Shown piece by piece: positions 26,905 to 35,157 of a stretch of DNA of 64,000 bases. Made by a program: the position numbers and the translations under genes. How positions within the stretch are numbered: position 1 is the first letter of the stretch; every line of letters starts with the position of its first letter. The notes under the pieces were generated by a model. It made no database searches, had not been told where the DNA came from, and was given only the letters and a program-made list of their open reading frames with translations. This DNA comes from Gammaproteobacteria bacterium (GTDB lineage Bacteria; Pseudomonadota; Gammaproteobacteria; GCA-001735895): NCBI GenBank assembly GCA_024225395.1, contig JAAEMR010000236.1:1-64000 (forward strand), given 5' to 3'.

Positions 26905-28203
26905 TTACCAGACAAATGAGTAATTAACCTGCAATATCACCGCGTCTAAATCGGGTATTTCTTCACCTGCCGGTACATTGTCATCAGTAACTGCCTGGCT
27001 GATGATTTCAGCACGCATCGACAATTCACTGTTATCGCCCATTGGAATACCATACTTAAGACCCAGCGTCAGCGTTTCAGATTCTGCGAGCCGGTAATCG
27101 TTACTGGCATAATCAACCTGAACTTTTCCGGTCGTCTGATTGACATCTGTACCCAGTGCCAGGTTATGAGTATGAAATTCGGCAGCTGACTGCATGTAAT
27201 AACGAATATGCGGTTGCAGATAACTGCTTTCCATCTGGTAACGATATTTTAAATCGAAAGTATGTGAGTTTATATCCCAGTCATCCCAGTAATAACGATA
27301 TGAAAAATTGATGACATCCTCTTCAAGGTGACGAACAGTTTTAACGTACAGGTTCTGGCGCTGACGTGAATCCGGGCGTTTTTCATACACATAGGGTAAA
27401 TCCCCTGTATTAAATGCATCAAAAGCACCTGTTGCAGGTAACCCGGCAGCATCGACCACGGTTATAATTTTAAACGGATCGTTCTGGTATCCATCGGTTA
27501 TTCCAAATGAATAATTCAGCTGCACAATAGTTTTGCGATCCACTATCTGGGTAATACCTACCAGAAAATCGGTAATGGTTTTGGTTTCGGTATCGCTCTC
27601 ACGATTTTGTGCAAAACCTTTGTTCACCATTGGCATGAACTCGGATGGAATACTGCCTTCAGGAGAAATCGAATCACTATTAAATCCCAGGCTCGTGGTC
27701 AGGGTGGTATTTCGATTATTAAAATCATGGGCGTAGCTGGCGCTAATACCCAGCGAGGTATAATCATACTCTTTAGAGAAATTAGCACCCAGAGCCAGCC
27801 TGGATAAACGATCCATCTCCATGGTCCAGTCTGCACCCAGAGAAACCCGTGTATCTCGAAAAGTTTCATCCAGCGGCGTTTCCCCGGCTTTTGTGGTGTA
27901 ACTGCTGTTACCTGAAGGGGTGGTAAATGTCTGAGCGACCGATGATGCATGAGCACCATTTGGAGAAGCACCGGTTAAGGCATCTACAACCACTCTTAAG
28001 TCAATACGGTCACCATCTTCAAGGTCTCGTCCGGCATAAATTGCGGGTTCAAATGCGCTCACCCGGCCATCACCTTCACTGTAAAAAAGTACCGCTGAAT
28101 CAACGTCCCATTGATTGTCTTCGGCTTGAGCCGTCGGGCTTGTTACCTGTAACAAGGCACAGGCTGCCAGACTTATCTGGCCTTTAATTTTCTTTAATTG
28201 CAT
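26905..28203 (-). CDS. DUF3570 family exported beta-barrel-like protein
   Basis: This 432-residue protein has a signal peptide (about residues 1-27, ending AQAED) and a repeated amphipathic beta-strand pattern to a terminal aromatic (QVNYSFVW), as in outer-membrane barrels. It matches DUF3570, with FYSEGDGRVSAFEPAIYAGRDLEDGDRI near the N-terminus. It carries DALTGAS at about residues 73-79, close to the D-x-x-[S/T]-G-A-[S/T] motif that ApbE flavinylates in other families. Its start overlaps the DUF4266 stop by 10 bases. A covalent FMN here is inference. Confidence 0.85.
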   Translation of the reverse strand: MQLKKIKGQISLAACALLQVTSPTAQAEDNQWDVDSAVLFYSEGDGRVSAFEPAIYAGRDLEDGDRIDLRVVVDALTGASPNGAHASSVAQTFTTPSGNSSYTTKAGETPLDETFRDTRVSLGADWTMEMDRLSRLALGANFSKEYDYTSLGISASYAHDFNNRNTTLTTSLGFNSDSISPEGSIPSEFMPMVNKGFAQNRESDTETKTITDFLVGITQIVDRKTIVQLNYSFGITDGYQNDPFKIITVVDAAGLPATGAFDAFNTGDLPYVYEKRPDSRQRQNLYVKTVRHLEEDVINFSYRYYWDDWDINSHTFDLKYRYQMESSYLQPHIRYYMQSAAEFHTHNLALGTDVNQTTGKVQVDYASNDYRLAESETLTLGLKYGIPMGDNSELSMRAEIISQAVTDDNVPAGEEIPDLDAVILQVNYSFVW

Positions 28204-28409
28204 CCGCAGCCACCTCCACCAACGCCCTGGCCACCCGAAGTCGCTTCTTTACTGAAATAAATATGCTCATCATAATAATTATCCAGATAATCAGCATTTA
28301 ATCGCATGGATTTCTTCGCTAGCAAGTCTCGCTCCCAGGGTTCTACACCCATGCTCGAGCAACCTGTACCTGAAATACCTATCGCAAATAATAAACAAAT
28401 AATTCTCAT
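28194..28409 (-). CDS. DUF4266 small lipoprotein with Cys/Gly-rich C-terminus
   Basis: This 71-residue protein has a short signal and a lipobox-like cleavage site (GISGTGC, Cys about residue 17), then VEPWERDLLAKKSMRL, the DUF4266 signature. The C-terminus ends in a run of glycines with the two cysteines of CGC. It probably sits on the periplasmic side of a membrane. It lies between a TlpA-like thioredoxin gene and DUF3570, overlapping the latter. Metal or heme binding by the terminal CGC is possible but not shown. Confidence 0.8.
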   Translation of the reverse strand: MRIICLLFAIGISGTGCSSMGVEPWERDLLAKKSMRLNADYLDNYYDEHIYFSKEATSGGQGVGGGGCGCN

Positions 28410-28424
28410 AATAACCCCCTCAAC

Positions 28425-28910
28425 CTATTGTTTGAGTAATTGCTGAATAGCCTGTTCCAAAATTGGTTTATCTTTTTCACGGAAACCAATATGAGAAGCA
28501 TATAGTTTTCCATCACGACCGATCAGGTAAGTGCCTGGCATGCCGCGTAATTTATAAGCTTTAGCGGAATCCCCTTGCTGGTCGAAGGCGATGGTAAAAT
28601 GGGCTTCAACTTTTTGTAGAAACGCATCTGCCAGCTTTTTATCCTTGTCCAGGTTTACTGCGACGATCTCCAGCCCCTGATCTTTATAAGTTGCGGCCAT
28701 TTTATTCATCCATGGAAAAGATTTTCTACAGGGAATACACCAGGAAGCCCAGAAATCCAGGTACACAACTTTGCCATGCAGTTTCCGCAGATCAACTTCA
28801 CCCTGTAAAGTGGGTAGTTTAATGGGGGGAGCTTCGGACACGGTTGCCGCTGAAGCCAGGTTATTGAATACAAGAGTTGCCACTAAGCAGATGGTCTGAA
28901 AAAATTTCAT
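28425..28910 (-). CDS. TlpA-like periplasmic thioredoxin
   Basis: The start chosen is ATG 28910; a GTG 12 bases upstream is also possible. The 161-residue protein has a signal peptide (ending ASAATV) and a thioredoxin fold with active site WCIPC in FWASWCIPCRKSFPWM and a cis-Pro motif RGMPGTYLIG. It is likely a thiol reductant or oxidant in the periplasm and probably acts on cysteines of the neighbouring DUF4266 lipoprotein (inference from the operon). It is the first gene of the TlpA-DUF4266-DUF3570-ApbE unit and divergent from a two-component system. Confidence 0.9.
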   Translation of the reverse strand: MKFFQTICLVATLVFNNLASAATVSEAPPIKLPTLQGEVDLRKLHGKVVYLDFWASWCIPCRKSFPWMNKMAATYKDQGLEIVAVNLDKDKKLADAFLQKVEAHFTIAFDQQGDSAKAYKLRGMPGTYLIGRDGKLYASHIGFREKDKPILEQAIQQLLKQ

Positions 28911-28958
28911 GAAATAATCCACTGTATTAAATTAATAAATCAAGCTTAGAGCTTTAAT

Positions 28959-29013
28959 CTTAAACAAACCTTAACAGGTCATTCTTTTATAGCGTTGTTA
29001 AGAAAGCCTTAAG
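28959..29013. promoter_or_regulatory. Two QseB/PmrA-like direct-repeat boxes
   Basis: CTTAAA-N5-CTTAAC (28959-28975) and GTTAAG-N5-CTTAAG (28997-29013) both fit the YTTAAK-N5-YTTAAK direct-repeat box used by PmrA/QseB-type regulators (11-base period; the first box departs at K). They lie between the divergent TlpA operon and a regulator gene of that subfamily, so autoregulation and control of both units is likely. Confidence 0.6.
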
Positions 29014-29093
29014 CAGGGCAAGGACAATTAAAGTGCTTGTTTTGACCTGCCTGACAAGGCAACCTATGACACTGGAAATGGCGGGTATTATAT

Positions 29094-29756
29094 GTGCGAA
29101 TATTATTAGTTGAAGATGACACCTTGCTCGGAGAAGGTTTGTATGCCGGGTTACAGCGTGAAAATTATTCACTGGACTGGATAAAAAATGGAGAAACAGC
29201 GTTAATTGCGATGCTGGAAACTGCCTATGATGCGGTTATTCTGGATATAGGCTTACCTAAAATGAGCGGGCTGGATGTTTTAAGGCAGGCTCGAAGTGAA
29301 GGCAATAAATTACCTGTACTTATTTTGACTGCACGTGATGCAGTATCGGACCGGGTCGATGGCCTGGATGCCGGAGCAGATGACTATCTGGTAAAACCCT
29401 TCGAGTTTTCCGAGTTATGCGCTCGATTGCGAGCCTTGACCCGCCGTGCCCGTGGATTAACCGAACAGTTAATCCGTTATAAAAATATTCAAATAGATCC
29501 GGCAGCACACAGTGTGAAACTGAATAATCAGCAGGTGGAATTATCAAGACGAGAGTTTTCTCTACTGGAGGAATTACTGTCAAATATTGGCAGGGTATTG
29601 TCTAAAGCACAGCTGGAAGAAAAATTGTACAGCTGGGGTGATGAAATAGGTAGCAACACAATCGAAGTACATATCCATCATTTACGCAAAAAATTTGGCA
29701 GCGAATTTATAAAAACAGTACGCGGTGTTGGCTACATCGTTGCTAAAGAGTCTTAG
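29094..29756 (+). CDS. QseB/PmrA-type response regulator
   Basis: This 220-residue OmpR-family regulator starts at GTG 29094 (MRILLVEDD in frame). The receiver domain has D8/D9, phospho-acceptor D51 in AVILDIGLP and K101 in YLVKPFEF. The winged-helix domain has the short loop and IEVHIHHLRKKF motif of the QseB/PmrA branch. It ends 4 bases before the partner kinase gene. The boxes upstream match this branch. It is divergent from the TlpA-DUF4266-DUF3570-ApbE operon, which is probably its target. Confidence 0.92.
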   Translation: MRILLVEDDTLLGEGLYAGLQRENYSLDWIKNGETALIAMLETAYDAVILDIGLPKMSGLDVLRQARSEGNKLPVLILTARDAVSDRVDGLDAGADDYLVKPFEFSELCARLRALTRRARGLTEQLIRYKNIQIDPAAHSVKLNNQQVELSRREFSLLEELLSNIGRVLSKAQLEEKLYSWGDEIGSNTIEVHIHHLRKKFGSEFIKTVRGVGYIVAKES

Positions 29757-29760
29757 CAAC

Positions 29761-31185
29761 ATGTCTATTCGTTATCACTTAATGTTGCGATTGTTCCTGG
29801 TGTTTCTACTGCTGGTCGGTGGTAGCGTGATTATCGGTTATCAAGATTTGCAGCATGAATCAAGAGAACTATTTGATGCGCAACTGGCGCGTTCGGCTAG
29901 ATTGATTTTGAGTATGGTTCAGGCAGATGTTGATAAAAATAATTTTTCCAGTATTCAACAGTTTTTGAATGAAAATCAGTTACAGACACCTGAAGAAGTA
30001 ATTGATGAAGAACAACAGGAAGATAATGAAGAGCTGAGTACGGGACATATGTATGAAACAAAACTTGGTTTCCAGATCTGGGATAATTTGGGGAACCTGG
30101 TTCTCAAATCATCGAATATTCCATTGACCCCGGTTAGCAATATTGAAAATGGTTTCAGCAATAATAATTTTTTGAACAATGACTGGCGCATCTTTAGTCT
30201 GACCAGTCAGGACTCACGTTACCGCTGTATTACGGCAGAGCGAATCGATGTACGAAATGACCTGATTGGGAAAATTAGCTCTAATCTGTTTATTTTATTC
30301 ATCATTCTGATACCGGTTTTATCCATCACCATGTGGTTTGCGATAAGCCAGGGGTTATCTTCGCTGCAAAATCTGGCATCACAGATACAGCGCCGGGGAA
30401 CGGAAAAACTGGATGCAGTGTCTGAAGATAATGCACCGAGTGAAATTAAAACGATCACCGGGGCGCTGAATCAATTACTATCAAAATTAAGTCATGCACT
30501 GACACGGGAAAAAAGAATTACTTCTGATGCAGCTCATGAACTACGAACGCCGCTTGCTGCAGTCAAAATTCATGCCGAGCTGGCAAAAACGGCAACCAGC
30601 AAAGAAGACCGTATCGACTCGATTAATCATGTACTGCTGGGCATAGACCGAACCACTCATCTGGTCGATCAAATATTAACCCTGGCCAGGCTTGAACCCG
30701 ATAATTTGAGTAATAAATTACAGCCGGTCAGCCTGACTAATCTTGTTATCGATGAAGTGGCAATGTTAGTGCCATTGGCTAATGAAAAACAGATTGAAAT
30801 TTCGGTTTGTAAAAGTGAGGATTTAACTATCCTGGCTGAAGATACTTCGTTGAGGCTGCTTATCAGGAACCTGTTAAATAATGCAGTTTCCTATACTCAC
30901 CAGGCGGGAGAAGTCGACATATTTATTGAAACTATTGATGATCAAGCCTGCCTTATTATTCAGGATAACGGCCCGGGAATTTCTACTGAAGATAGAGAGC
31001 GTGTGTTACAAAGATTCTATCGGGTAGAGAATCATCAAACTCCCGGTTGTGGTATTGGTTTGTCGATTGTCATGTCTGTGGTAGAACTGCTGAATGCCAA
31101 TTTTAAAATGGAAGATTCGACAGCAGAGAGTGGTCTTAAAGTGACGGTGTGTTTTGATAAATTACATAGCAAATCTCTCTGCTGA
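29761..31185 (+). CDS. QseC/PmrB-type sensor histidine kinase
   Basis: The start chosen is ATG 29761. The 474-residue inner-membrane kinase has TM1 at about residues 9-30, a periplasmic sensor of about 145 residues (very acidic: DEEQQEDNEE) and TM2 at about 177-196. HisKA motif DAAHELRTPLAAVK and the ATPase motifs NLLNNAVSYTHQ, DNGPGIS and GCGIGLSIV are intact. It is encoded directly after its regulator gene. The stimulus is unknown; the acidic sensor stretch could bind metal cations, as in PmrB-like proteins (inference). Confidence 0.92.
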   Translation: MSIRYHLMLRLFLVFLLLVGGSVIIGYQDLQHESRELFDAQLARSARLILSMVQADVDKNNFSSIQQFLNENQLQTPEEVIDEEQQEDNEELSTGHMYETKLGFQIWDNLGNLVLKSSNIPLTPVSNIENGFSNNNFLNNDWRIFSLTSQDSRYRCITAERIDVRNDLIGKISSNLFILFIILIPVLSITMWFAISQGLSSLQNLASQIQRRGTEKLDAVSEDNAPSEIKTITGALNQLLSKLSHALTREKRITSDAAHELRTPLAAVKIHAELAKTATSKEDRIDSINHVLLGIDRTTHLVDQILTLARLEPDNLSNKLQPVSLTNLVIDEVAMLVPLANEKQIEISVCKSEDLTILAEDTSLRLLIRNLLNNAVSYTHQAGEVDIFIETIDDQACLIIQDNGPGISTEDRERVLQRFYRVENHQTPGCGIGLSIVMSVVELLNANFKMEDSTAESGLKVTVCFDKLHSKSLC

Positions 31186-31223
31186 TCTACTACAACAGGG
31201 GTATTTAATAAAGGTACAATTAA

Positions 31224-31391
31224 ATGACTTCAAATAAAAATAATGACAAAAAAGGGTTTGAGCAAAACATGATGGGGGCAGGTATTGCCATAGGGATCGC
31301 TGCTGGAACAGCGATTGGTCTTGCCATAGGCATAGCGACGGGATCAACTTTGCAGAATAAAAACAAATCGAAGGAAAAAGATGATGAATAA
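31224..31391 (+). CDS. Small glycine-zipper membrane peptide
   Basis: This 55-residue ORF begins at ATG 31224 with AAAGG upstream. It has a charged N-terminus, then a hydrophobic helix full of small residues at regular spacing (GAGIAIGIAAGTAIGLAIGI), then a basic/acidic tail. The G-x3-G pattern is that of glycine-zipper transmembrane helices that pack tightly or form oligomers. It follows the sensor kinase gene on the same strand and could be part of its operon or a small membrane regulator. Function unknown. Confidence 0.6.
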   Translation: MTSNKNNDKKGFEQNMMGAGIAIGIAAGTAIGLAIGIATGSTLQNKNKSKEKDDE

Positions 31392-31412
31392 TCTAATATC
31401 GACAGTTAATAA

Positions 31413-31631
31413 ATAAAATTACTACTTTCATTCTTAGAATTTGATCATGAGTGGATCCATGTTGATATACTCGCAGGTGAAACAAAGCAGCAATCTTTTT
31501 TAGCAAGCAATCCAAATGGTCAGATTCCTTTGCTTGAACTTGATGATGCTCGTTATCCTGGTGAATCAAATGCCATTATGAATTATCTGGCAGCTGGAAG
31601 CCGCTTTCTACCGGTATTTACATTTCGTTGA
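31413..31631 (+). pseudogene. N-terminal fragment of a glutathione S-transferase
   Basis: The frame is open with no start codon. It reads as the thioredoxin-like half of a GST: KLLLSFLEFDHEWIHVDILA, then NPNGQIPLLELDD, then GESNAIMNYLA. It ends at the TGA at 31629-31631, with the C-terminal helical domain missing. The 3' end overlaps the converging hemG by 14 bases. The fragment is clear; it is not functional as a GST. Confidence 0.7.
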
Positions 31632-32151
31632 TCACTTTTCCGAATTCTTCAACCTGAGTCCAGTTGGTAAAATCAATATTTGTTTTCGGATCAGTCGGAC
31701 CATGGGTTATTCGCATGATTAGCCTGATAATAAAACGATCCCAGAAGCTGTATTTTTGATAATCAATTTTTCCCGCAAAAACAGCTAGTCTTTTTGGTTT
31801 CCATGCAATCTGCCTTAGAAATTTTTTCAAATAGGGATTTGTGTCAGGGCTATTTTTTTCAGGTTTTCGCGCAACCACGTTGACCGAGAAAAAAGCATTG
31901 GATTTGCGGTCTAAAATTTGTAGATTTTGCTGTATAAATTGATAAACCTCAGGATTATGTTTGCCATATCGAATACTTGCACCAATGATGATCTTATCAA
32001 AGCCATTCAGGTCAACAGTACTTTCAGTTTCTATGGAAATTAATGTGACCTGGTTATGGCCTTTTTCAATAACTTGCTTTAAACGTAAGCAGATATCCCT
32101 GGTGTGACCATCGGTAGTCGAATAAATAAGTAAAATATTATTCATCATCAT
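31618..32151 (-). CDS. hemG: Menaquinone-dependent protoporphyrinogen IX dehydrogenase HemG
   Basis: This 177-residue flavodoxin-fold enzyme oxidises protoporphyrinogen IX to protoporphyrin IX, passing electrons to quinones, and so allows heme synthesis without oxygen. Visible are the FMN P-loop YSTTDGHTRDIC, GASIRYGKHNPEVYQFI and the HemG-specific IRLIMRITHGPTDPKTNIDFTNW near the C-terminus. It starts ATGATGATG at 32151, divergent from a TerB-like gene. A perfect FNR/Anr box lies between them, in keeping with a role when oxygen is low. Confidence 0.92.
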   Translation of the reverse strand: MMMNNILLIYSTTDGHTRDICLRLKQVIEKGHNQVTLISIETESTVDLNGFDKIIIGASIRYGKHNPEVYQFIQQNLQILDRKSNAFFSVNVVARKPEKNSPDTNPYLKKFLRQIAWKPKRLAVFAGKIDYQKYSFWDRFIIRLIMRITHGPTDPKTNIDFTNWTQVEEFGKVINEM

Positions 32152-32226
32152 TTAGATTTTAACTGGATTAACTAGCATTAAACTGAGGCTTATAGCTCCT
32201 CATTGCAAGTAGATCCGTAAGCAATT

Positions 32227-32240
32227 TTGATTTAAATCAA
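32227..32240. promoter_or_regulatory. Perfect FNR/Anr box between hemG and the TerB-like gene
   Basis: TTGATTTAAATCAA is an exact match to the FNR/Anr palindrome. A -10-like TATACT lies at 32264-32269 on the plus strand, which would place the box centre about 42 bases before the start point, as in class II FNR promoters. Activation of the plus-strand gene is the likely outcome; an effect on hemG is possible. Confidence 0.7.
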
Positions 32241-32332
32241 TACCGCCAAAAGAGACATGGGAATATACTGTTTATGTGACTTATACGGAAAGGTCAGTCA
32301 GGCCCAATATATAAAATAGAGAGGCACACATT

Positions 32333-32752
32333 ATGTTTGAATCGATAACGCACTGGTTTGAATCATCAGGAAAAGAAAGCAAGTTATTTAACAATCCGGA
32401 AGATGAGGTTCTGCATAGCGCACTTGCATCGGTGTTGTATCACATGATTAGCGTTGATAAACATGTTGCAGATAAAGAGAAGCATAAATTTATCAGTATT
32501 CTAAAGCAGGAGTTTGATCTGCAGGACGATCAGGTTAATCACCTTTATCTGGCAGCAAAATCTTCAACGTCAGATCCTCATACAGACCTGGAAATAGTTA
32601 ATCAGCATTTAAAGAAAAAGCCACAACTGCGCATGAATTTCATGAAAAAACTGAATCAGTTAATGGACCTTGATGGTGTTCAGGATGGAGAGCTGGATAT
32701 TTTTTATGAAGCGTTGAATCTGGTATTTCCAGGCATCAAGCAAAAACAGTAG
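32333..32752 (+). CDS. TerB-like domain protein
   Basis: This 139-residue all-helical protein has a TerB-type domain: an N-terminal part LHSALASVLYHMISVDKHVADKEKHKF, then KKLNQLMDLDGVQDGELD. The acidic positions that bind metal in TerB (VDKHVADKE; DLDGVQDGE) are retained. Proteins of this type are linked to tellurite resistance or membrane stress, but many have unknown roles. It is divergent from hemG, with a perfect FNR/Anr box upstream at activating distance. Confidence 0.8.
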   Translation: MFESITHWFESSGKESKLFNNPEDEVLHSALASVLYHMISVDKHVADKEKHKFISILKQEFDLQDDQVNHLYLAAKSSTSDPHTDLEIVNQHLKKKPQLRMNFMKKLNQLMDLDGVQDGELDIFYEALNLVFPGIKQKQ

Positions 32753-33084
32753 TGCTATTGAAATTGTGGTGAGCACGAGTTTTACCTTTAACGGTTTCTC
32801 TGTCCGTTCCATAACAGGAATTATCTATCATAAATGTCAATTCAAACTACTTTTATTAAAGCTACTCCAGCACTCAATTAAACTGTGCTGACTAAGACTT
32901 GACAATTGGTCTGCTATTACATTTTTTGTGAATCTTGAAGTAAAAAAACATTAATGCCAATAGGTGATTAATATCTAAACAGGTAACATTTTTAACATAT
33001 TTATATGAAATTTTTAAAATTATTAGATGAAAGCATACAAAGTGCTCAATAACGTTTAATTAATACTTAAATGGGTTAAGCCAT
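32753..33084. other. Intergenic region without recognised gene
   Basis: These 332 AT-rich bases lie between the TerB-like gene and the DUF4956 gene. I see no ORF of note, no strong hairpin and no convincing promoter pair. TTGACA at 32899 has no -10 hexamer at the right distance. Confidence 0.6.
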
Positions 33085-33486
33085 ATGGAATTCCCATCAT
33101 TTTCAGTAGCAATTTTAACTGTACTTCTAGCCTTAGTGCTTAGTACAGGAATAGCATTAACCTATAAATTTACGTTTCAGAAAGAGCATTTCCCCGCTAA
33201 ACTTTTTCAGACTCTTGTCTTTAGTTCAACCGCCGCTGCAATTGTTATGATGTTATTTAGTGATAATGTGGTGGTTGGCTTTGCGGTACTTGGTGCCGTT
33301 TTGATCATTCGCTATAGAGCACTTTTTCGATATCCTCGCAATATAATATTTATTTTTGCCTCGCTATCGATAGGTATAGCGACGGGGAAATTTAGCTATG
33401 CTATAGCAATAAGCGGTACAACTATATTTTGTTACATTATGTTTTTACTGTATTACACGCCATTTGAAAGTGGGCAAAAAAAATAA
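33085..33486 (+). CDS. DUF4956-like membrane protein
   Basis: This 133-residue protein has three to four hydrophobic segments. The middle block GFAVLGAVLIIRYRALFRYPRNIIFIFASLSIGIATG matches the DUF4956 core. Full DUF4956 proteins are about 200 residues, so this one is short at the C-terminus. Relatives are often near polyphosphate-polymerase (VTC) or CotH genes, but none is here. A stem-loop follows the gene. Function unknown. Confidence 0.7.
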   Translation: MEFPSFSVAILTVLLALVLSTGIALTYKFTFQKEHFPAKLFQTLVFSSTAAAIVMMLFSDNVVVGFAVLGAVLIIRYRALFRYPRNIIFIFASLSIGIATGKFSYAIAISGTTIFCYIMFLLYYTPFESGQKK

Positions 33487-33591
33487 ATGGCTTACCCCAT
33501 TTTTTGATCAAATTATATGGAGGATAAAGAAAGGCTAATCATGGGCGTGCATAAAATCATTGAATACACGCATCCTTACTATTTCTTGGAC

Positions 33592-33625
33592 GGCTATCCT
33601 TTCAATGGATAGCAGTTTCTAGTTT
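33592..33625 (+). terminator. Stem-loop after the DUF4956-like gene
   Basis: GCTATCC (33593-33599) pairs with GGATAGC (33607-33613), followed by a loose T-rich tail. It lies between convergent genes and could serve either strand, though only the plus strand has a T-rich tail. Confidence 0.4.
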
Positions 33626-33631
33626 TTCCAG

Positions 33632-35044
33632 CTACTTATTCGGAATCTCTTTCCATTCATTTCCAGCATCGACTTCGTGACAGGGAACATCCGTTACGGG
33701 GTGTTTCATGGTAACCAGTTCTTCTGCACTGCCGGGATGAATAGCGACAGTATTATCAAAATCTGCCTTGGTGGCACCCATTTTTACCGCGACGGCAAAA
33801 CCCTGCATCATTTCATCGGCGCTGTCACCAATGATATGTATGCCCACCACTTTCTCATCTTTATCGGCACATACCAGCTTTAATGCGGTTGTGGTGCCGT
33901 GATCAGACAGTGCATAGCGCATTGGAGTGAAGTCACTTTGGTAAATGCTGCAGCAACAGTATTTTTCCAGTGTCTGCTGCTCTGTTAATCCAATGGTTGC
34001 AATGGGAGGATGGGAAAACACGACGCTGGGGATATTTTCATAATCCATTTTCATGTCTGGTTTATTGTTAAATAAGCGTTCAGCCAGTCGTCGCCCGGCC
34101 GCAATAGCAACCGGTGTAAGTTGTGGTCGCCCGGTTATGTCACCAATCGCATACACACCATCTACGCTGGTATTTTCGAATTCATCGACATCAATGACAC
34201 CATTTTTCTGCGTATTAATATCGGTAGAACCCAGCTTCAGGTTTAGTGTGTTGGCATAGCGCCCAACAGCCCAGATAACCTTGTCAAAATGTAGTAAATC
34301 CCCATTGGGGCTATTTACCGTTAATCCCGATTCAGTGCTGGATAACCCTGTGACCTGAAAATCGGTATGAACCTGGATGCCCTGTTTAATCATTTCCCGG
34401 TGCAAGATATCACTAATCATCGGATCGAACAGATTAAGAATTCGATCATCGAGTGTGACAATGGTCACTTCCGATCCCAGTGCCCGTAACACACCGGATA
34501 ATTCAACACCGATGTAACCGCCACCAATCACAGCCACTCGTTCAGGTCGTTGTTGTAACTGAAAAAAGCCATCTGATGTAATTCCCAGTTCTGCTCCGGG
34601 AACAGGGGGTACGATGGGGGCGGCACCTGTAGCAATAACGATATGCTCAGCCGAATAGTGCTTGCCGTTGGCTTCTACGGTTTTGTTATTGATGAAATGG
34701 CCAAAACCGTCGATGCGGGTAATGTTTAAATCGTTAACATAACCATCCCAGAAGTTATTGATATTGGTGATATAATTTTCCCGGCCGTTAATCAACTTCA
34801 TCCAGTCCACTTCTCCACGCTCAACAGCAATACCAAAATCAGATGCATCGTCAACGGCATGAGCCAGGTTAGCGGCATACCACATGACTTTTTTGGGTAC
34901 ACAGCCGTTATTAACGCAGGTACCTCCGAGTTTAGAGTTTTCGATAATGGCTACCTTTTTACCAAATTCGGCCGCTTTTTCTGCAACAGCCAGGCCGCCA
35001 CTGCCGCCACCGATAACTAATAAATCAAATGTGGAATCATTCAT
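33632..35044 (-). CDS. gor: Glutathione-disulfide reductase
   Basis: The start chosen is ATG 35044 ([17 protein letters not shown]); an upstream ATG at 35134 would add 30 unsupported residues. The 470-residue flavoenzyme keeps the redox motif [13 protein letters not shown], a second Rossmann [11 protein letters not shown] for NADPH, and the C-terminal catalytic [11 protein letters not shown]. It regenerates glutathione in the cytoplasm. It lies 113 bases downstream of the peroxiredoxin-glutaredoxin gene on the same strand and would supply the GSH that enzyme uses. An OxyR-like site precedes the pair. Confidence 0.93.
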   Translation of the reverse strand: MNDSTFDLLVIGGGSGGLAVAEKAAEFGKKVAIIENSKLGGTCVNNGCVPKKVMWYAANLAHAVDDASDFGIAVERGEVDWMKLINGRENYITNINNFWDGYVNDLNITRIDGFGHFINNKTVEANGKHYSAEHIVIATGAAPIVPPVPGAELGITSDGFFQLQQRPERVAVIGGGYIGVELSGVLRALGSEVTIVTLDDRILNLFDPMISDILHREMIKQGIQVHTDFQVTGLSSTESGLTVNSPNGDLLHFDKVIWAVGRYANTLNLKLGSTDINTQKNGVIDVDEFENTSVDGVYAIGDITGRPQLTPVAIAAGRRLAERLFNNKPDMKMDYENIPSVVFSHPPIATIGLTEQQTLEKYCCCSIYQSDFTPMRYALSDHGTTTALKLVCADKDEKVVGIHIIGDSADEMMQGFAVAVKMGATKADFDNTVAIHPGSAEELVTMKHPVTDVPCHEVDAGNEWKEIPNK

Positions 35045-35157
35045 TTGTGTAATCCAGGGTGAAAATGCCACTGACCATTTCAGGTCAATGGCGAAAAGTT
35101 TTTCAAGTGTACTCAGACCAGGGCTGGTCTTCAAAATATATTCTTATTTAGAATGCC

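Noticed and set aside
28194-28409. DUF4266 gene as a RiPP precursor because of its GGGCGC-like end
   Set aside because: It has a lipoprotein signal and no RiPP modification genes nearby; DUF4266 is a known lipoprotein-like family.
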